Origin: Clusia tigrina
Lineage: Eukaryota; Arthropoda; Insecta; Diptera; Clusiidae
Assembly (NCBI GenBank): GCA_920105625.2
Contig: OV050030.1
Coordinates: 429,256,240 to 429,320,239 of the forward strand
DNA length: 64,000 bases
Reading direction: 5' to 3'
Shown: positions 61,073 to 64,000 of the stretch, in pieces
Layout: each line of letters opens with the position of its first letter
Numbering within the stretch: the first letter of the stretch is position 1
Notes under the pieces: generated by a model
Seen by the model: the letters and a program-made list of their open reading frames with translations, nothing else
What the model was told of the DNA's origin: nothing
The model's database searches: none
Translations under genes and position numbers: made by a program

Positions 61073-64000
61073 ATATTTGGTTTTGCATGTGGGGAGGCTT
61101 AGCGGCAGTTTAAGACCATTCCATGCACAATCGCTGCTGTAAGTACGTGTAGCAGGCGGAGAGAGAGAGAAGTAGAGAGGGAATATTTAATTGTCAGTTG
61201 TCAGCGCTTTCGCAGAAAACCTTCTTTCAGGTCTGTGCCTATGAAAGCATGACGCTCTGCTCGTATTGTTATTGTTGGCATTGTTGTTGCTGGTTTTGCC
61301 GTTGTTGCATATTGTTTGCATTTGCACCGAACCCACTGAAAATTGTGTTTAGTGCTTGTAAAAATGTTGCTCCACTTTTCTTGCACCAAAATGAACCGAA
61401 ACGATTTATGGCCACTGTTGACGGTGCTGTTGCCAGTCATTGTTTTTATTAAACTTATGTCTGGTTGCCTTTCCAAAGAACAACAAAAGAAGCCGCACCA
61501 ACATGTCACTCCACAATTGTCATTGAGGGGAACACTTTGTCCAATTTGTTGCTAATTGAAGTCGTTAAGAGTGCTGTGGGACCACACAATTGACTCGAAT
61601 ACAAATAGCTTTTGAACCTTGTATGATATAACTTTGGAGTCCTTGATTCCACAAGCCACCCTTTTCTGTGGGCTTAAATTGGGCCCATAATCACAAACTT
61701 TATCATATATGAGAGTATATGAAATCCAATCCACCTGGCTATATTTTGAGAGTTATTGTATCATTTTCTTTTGGAAGCTTAAGTTTCTAGAAGAAGATTG
61801 TTGGTAGTGGCAACAGAGTTTGTTCGAGTCAGTCTCAATTCTTAGTTAAAAGTGAAATACCCCAGCTATCTATGCAAAAGATGGTAAGAACTTTACATAG
61901 TGTCAGGTAATTCTTGCGCTTTCTTTTTAGTTCAGATAAAAAAAACACTATTTTGTTTCTCCCAAAAATGTTCTAATGTGGGGAGGGGCTGTGCTGCTAC
62001 CACCTACAATTTAGAGGACACAATTTTATTGGAGTCGCCACTGTAAAACAATGTGTCTATCAGAGAATGTGAAATCAGAATGACTGTTGATTTTAAAGTT
62101 AATTTGCCTGCAGCGAAGGGGATGGAACTTCTGCTAGCATCTGATTTTTATCAAGAATCATGCAATGCACTTCAGTCTCCTAAGAATATATTTTAGTGAG
62201 AAATTTTCTATCTAAAAATCTTGTATTTATATGAGTTACCAGTATTTAGGGGGGAAATATATTATTTAAATGCTCGAAAGGGTTAGAGATCATAAACCAT
62301 ATGCACTAAATAGCGTGTCAGCAACAACAGGTAAAAACTGGAGGTATCCCTCTTGTCATTCCCTTCTTCAACCGTGTTTTTTTTTATTTCGTAGTCACCT
62401 GATTTCAGCTTCCGCGTCTCTCTTGTACTATCCGATCGTGTCATGCTACAGTCATATTGTTTTCTGACTGCTCCCTGTAGTCTCCACAATTGTTTAGTCT
62501 ATATTAATAATATTTCTTTCATCCGACCAGTTTTTGGATACTACTTTATAAAGGACTATTCACATACAACTTTGCTACATTTTCTTTCGACTGAAACAAT
62601 TGTTGGATGGGGTATTCTCGCTTTTCCCCAGTTTTCTTAAAAACTCAGCATGGTAAAATATATTTGTTTCTTTTGCAATTAACAATACTGCAGCTGAGGT
62701 ACTTCTATACCTTGGCACACCAAATTAACCCGTTTTAATATCGTTCAGGAACACAAATATATGTATTTACACTACTGATCTCTTATTTCTGCAGTGTGAT
62801 TTCTGGAGTCTGATGCGAAACACTCAAAATTAAGTTATAATTTCAATTCACAAATTTTATTTTATACAGAAGGGTTTCGTTCGCCGTTTCCGGTAGCGAG
62901 ACATAATGCGTTTTGCAGACAGGCTTCCCTGTTTATCGGTGCCATAGTCCCTGCAAATGACCAACACATTCCTCACAAACATTTGGCAAATTTTGACTAT
63001 CTCTTAAAATCAGCTTTCATTATAGGAACAAAAAACTTGTGGAGAGCAGCTAGGAGTACAAAAGAAATTTCTCCATTCTCATAACGTCTTATGTCCTTGC
63101 GTGTCAAAAGGGAAACACACACATCAGAATGAAGGAGTGCTCCGTTACGTTTTATAATTTTTCTAAATTGTAACTTTGTCACCAATCACAAACAAAACTT
63201 CCTTCAGCCCTTTGATGTTTATTTGCACTGCCTGTATTACTGAGTACGAGAATAGATCTAGACGTATATATACGAGTACCATAACTATAAGCAGAATACT
63301 TATACGAAGTCACCACAACCCACACTTTTCACTTTCTGTTTTGTTGAGAGCCAACTCTGTGATGAATTAAAAGCCTCAAGGACTAGCCGAGCTCTCAGAT
63401 TGAATTCCTACGCATGTTCCACACTAGCACGCTCTGTCATGGTCCGTGGCAATGACACAATTTCACACTTAATTTGTAACAATTGGTCCCATTCTCAACT
63501 GCCCCCATTTTCACTGGCGACCATCAGCTGGACTGGTAGCTGCTCTCTGAATGGAATCCGACTTAGGATTCCATGGAGCTGCGTTGCGTTTGTAGGCTTG
63601 TGCAAGGCGCAAGAATTTTAAATTTCTCAATGAGCCTTCTTTCGAGTGGCTGGTGTGCCATTTTCCACTAGCAAATTTAGCATAGACACTACAACAACAA
63701 TGCTCACAACTTGTAATTAAAAAAGAAAAACATGTGAACCTGTGAAACGCCAACTCTGCGCTGATCTTTCTGCACTAGAAAACTTGACTTGCTTTGAAAC
63801 TTATTCTTCCGCTGTGCACCTCCCAAAAGCAGCGCAGACAACTCGAGGCGCGTGCCCCGCTTAACTGTTCTCCGCGCAGAATTCGAAACGATTTCCACTT
63901 TTCACTGTTGCGCTAGTCTAGCGAGGAGGCAACCGAGCACGCCAATTGACAGAATGGAACTGATGCTGAGCGGCGGCTCGTTGCCTTGGGTGCTGCGGCG
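61073..64000. other. Upstream region of the CG13744-like gene; no gene seen to the right edge
   Basis: TTGTTG-rich sequence at 61264-61320 and otherwise unremarkable AT-rich DNA. The promoter of the CG13744-like gene should lie near 61073-61300, but no core element stands out. Confidence 0.5.

Noticed and set aside
1..64000. CRISPR arrays, prokaryotic operons or phage-like defence systems
   Set aside because: The sequence is clearly animal nuclear DNA with spliceosomal introns; no regularly spaced direct repeats with unique spacers or compact gene strings occur.

Overview
The window looks like nuclear DNA from a higher (schizophoran) fly, probably an acalyptrate such as a tephritid fruit fly. 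The evidence is: AT-rich gene-poor sequence, short GT-AG introns (49-123 bp) inside coding regions and long introns near the 5' ends, CAA/CA-rich low-complexity stretches, and three serine-protease genes whose exons are nearly identical to remembered Drosophila melanogaster CG8170, CG8172 and CG13744. No database search was run, so species and orthology are from recall.

All recognised genes lie on the minus strand, so they are read from high to low coordinates. From right to left: (1) a compact 6-exon protease gene at 59475-61072 (CG13744-like, 387 aa); (2) a 6-exon protease gene at 46948-52110 (CG8172-like, 580 aa), with a second candidate first exon 4.4 kb upstream (56320-56518); (3) an 8-coding-exon protease gene at 21890-34778 (CG8170-like, 1031 aa) with a Thr/Pro-rich mucin-like stalk and a probable noncoding first exon ending at 35881; (4) a lone signal-peptide exon at 5596-5764 with a strong donor, whose remaining exons must lie beyond the left edge. 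The three complete genes share one architecture: hydrophobic N-terminal segment, six-cysteine clip-like knot (C-x8/10-C-x5-C-x10-C-x7/8-CC), linker, then a trypsin-type S1 domain with intact His-Asp-Ser triad, Asp in the S1 pocket and an R|I-[VI]-G-G activation site. They are most simply a tandem paralogue array of stubble/filzig-type extracellular or membrane-tethered proteases.

The rest is non-coding. The left 21 kb carries decayed non-LTR retrotransposons: four RNase-H-type fragments (8384-9010 -, 10745-12480 -, 14770-15010 -, 18110-18985 +) and one fragment of another family (20400-20905 -). Two copies of a tRNA-derived SINE with a shared 3' end and (ATA)n tail lie at about 19600-19716 and 45566-45775. 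Several tandem repeats, a coding hexanucleotide repeat in the CG8170-like gene, and an over-represented octamer (TACTCGTA, 12 sites seen) complete the picture. I found no CRISPR, prokaryotic operon, functional tRNA/rRNA gene or defence-type system. The most interesting leads are the modular cysteine-knot protease array, its alternative N-terminal exons, and the SINE family.
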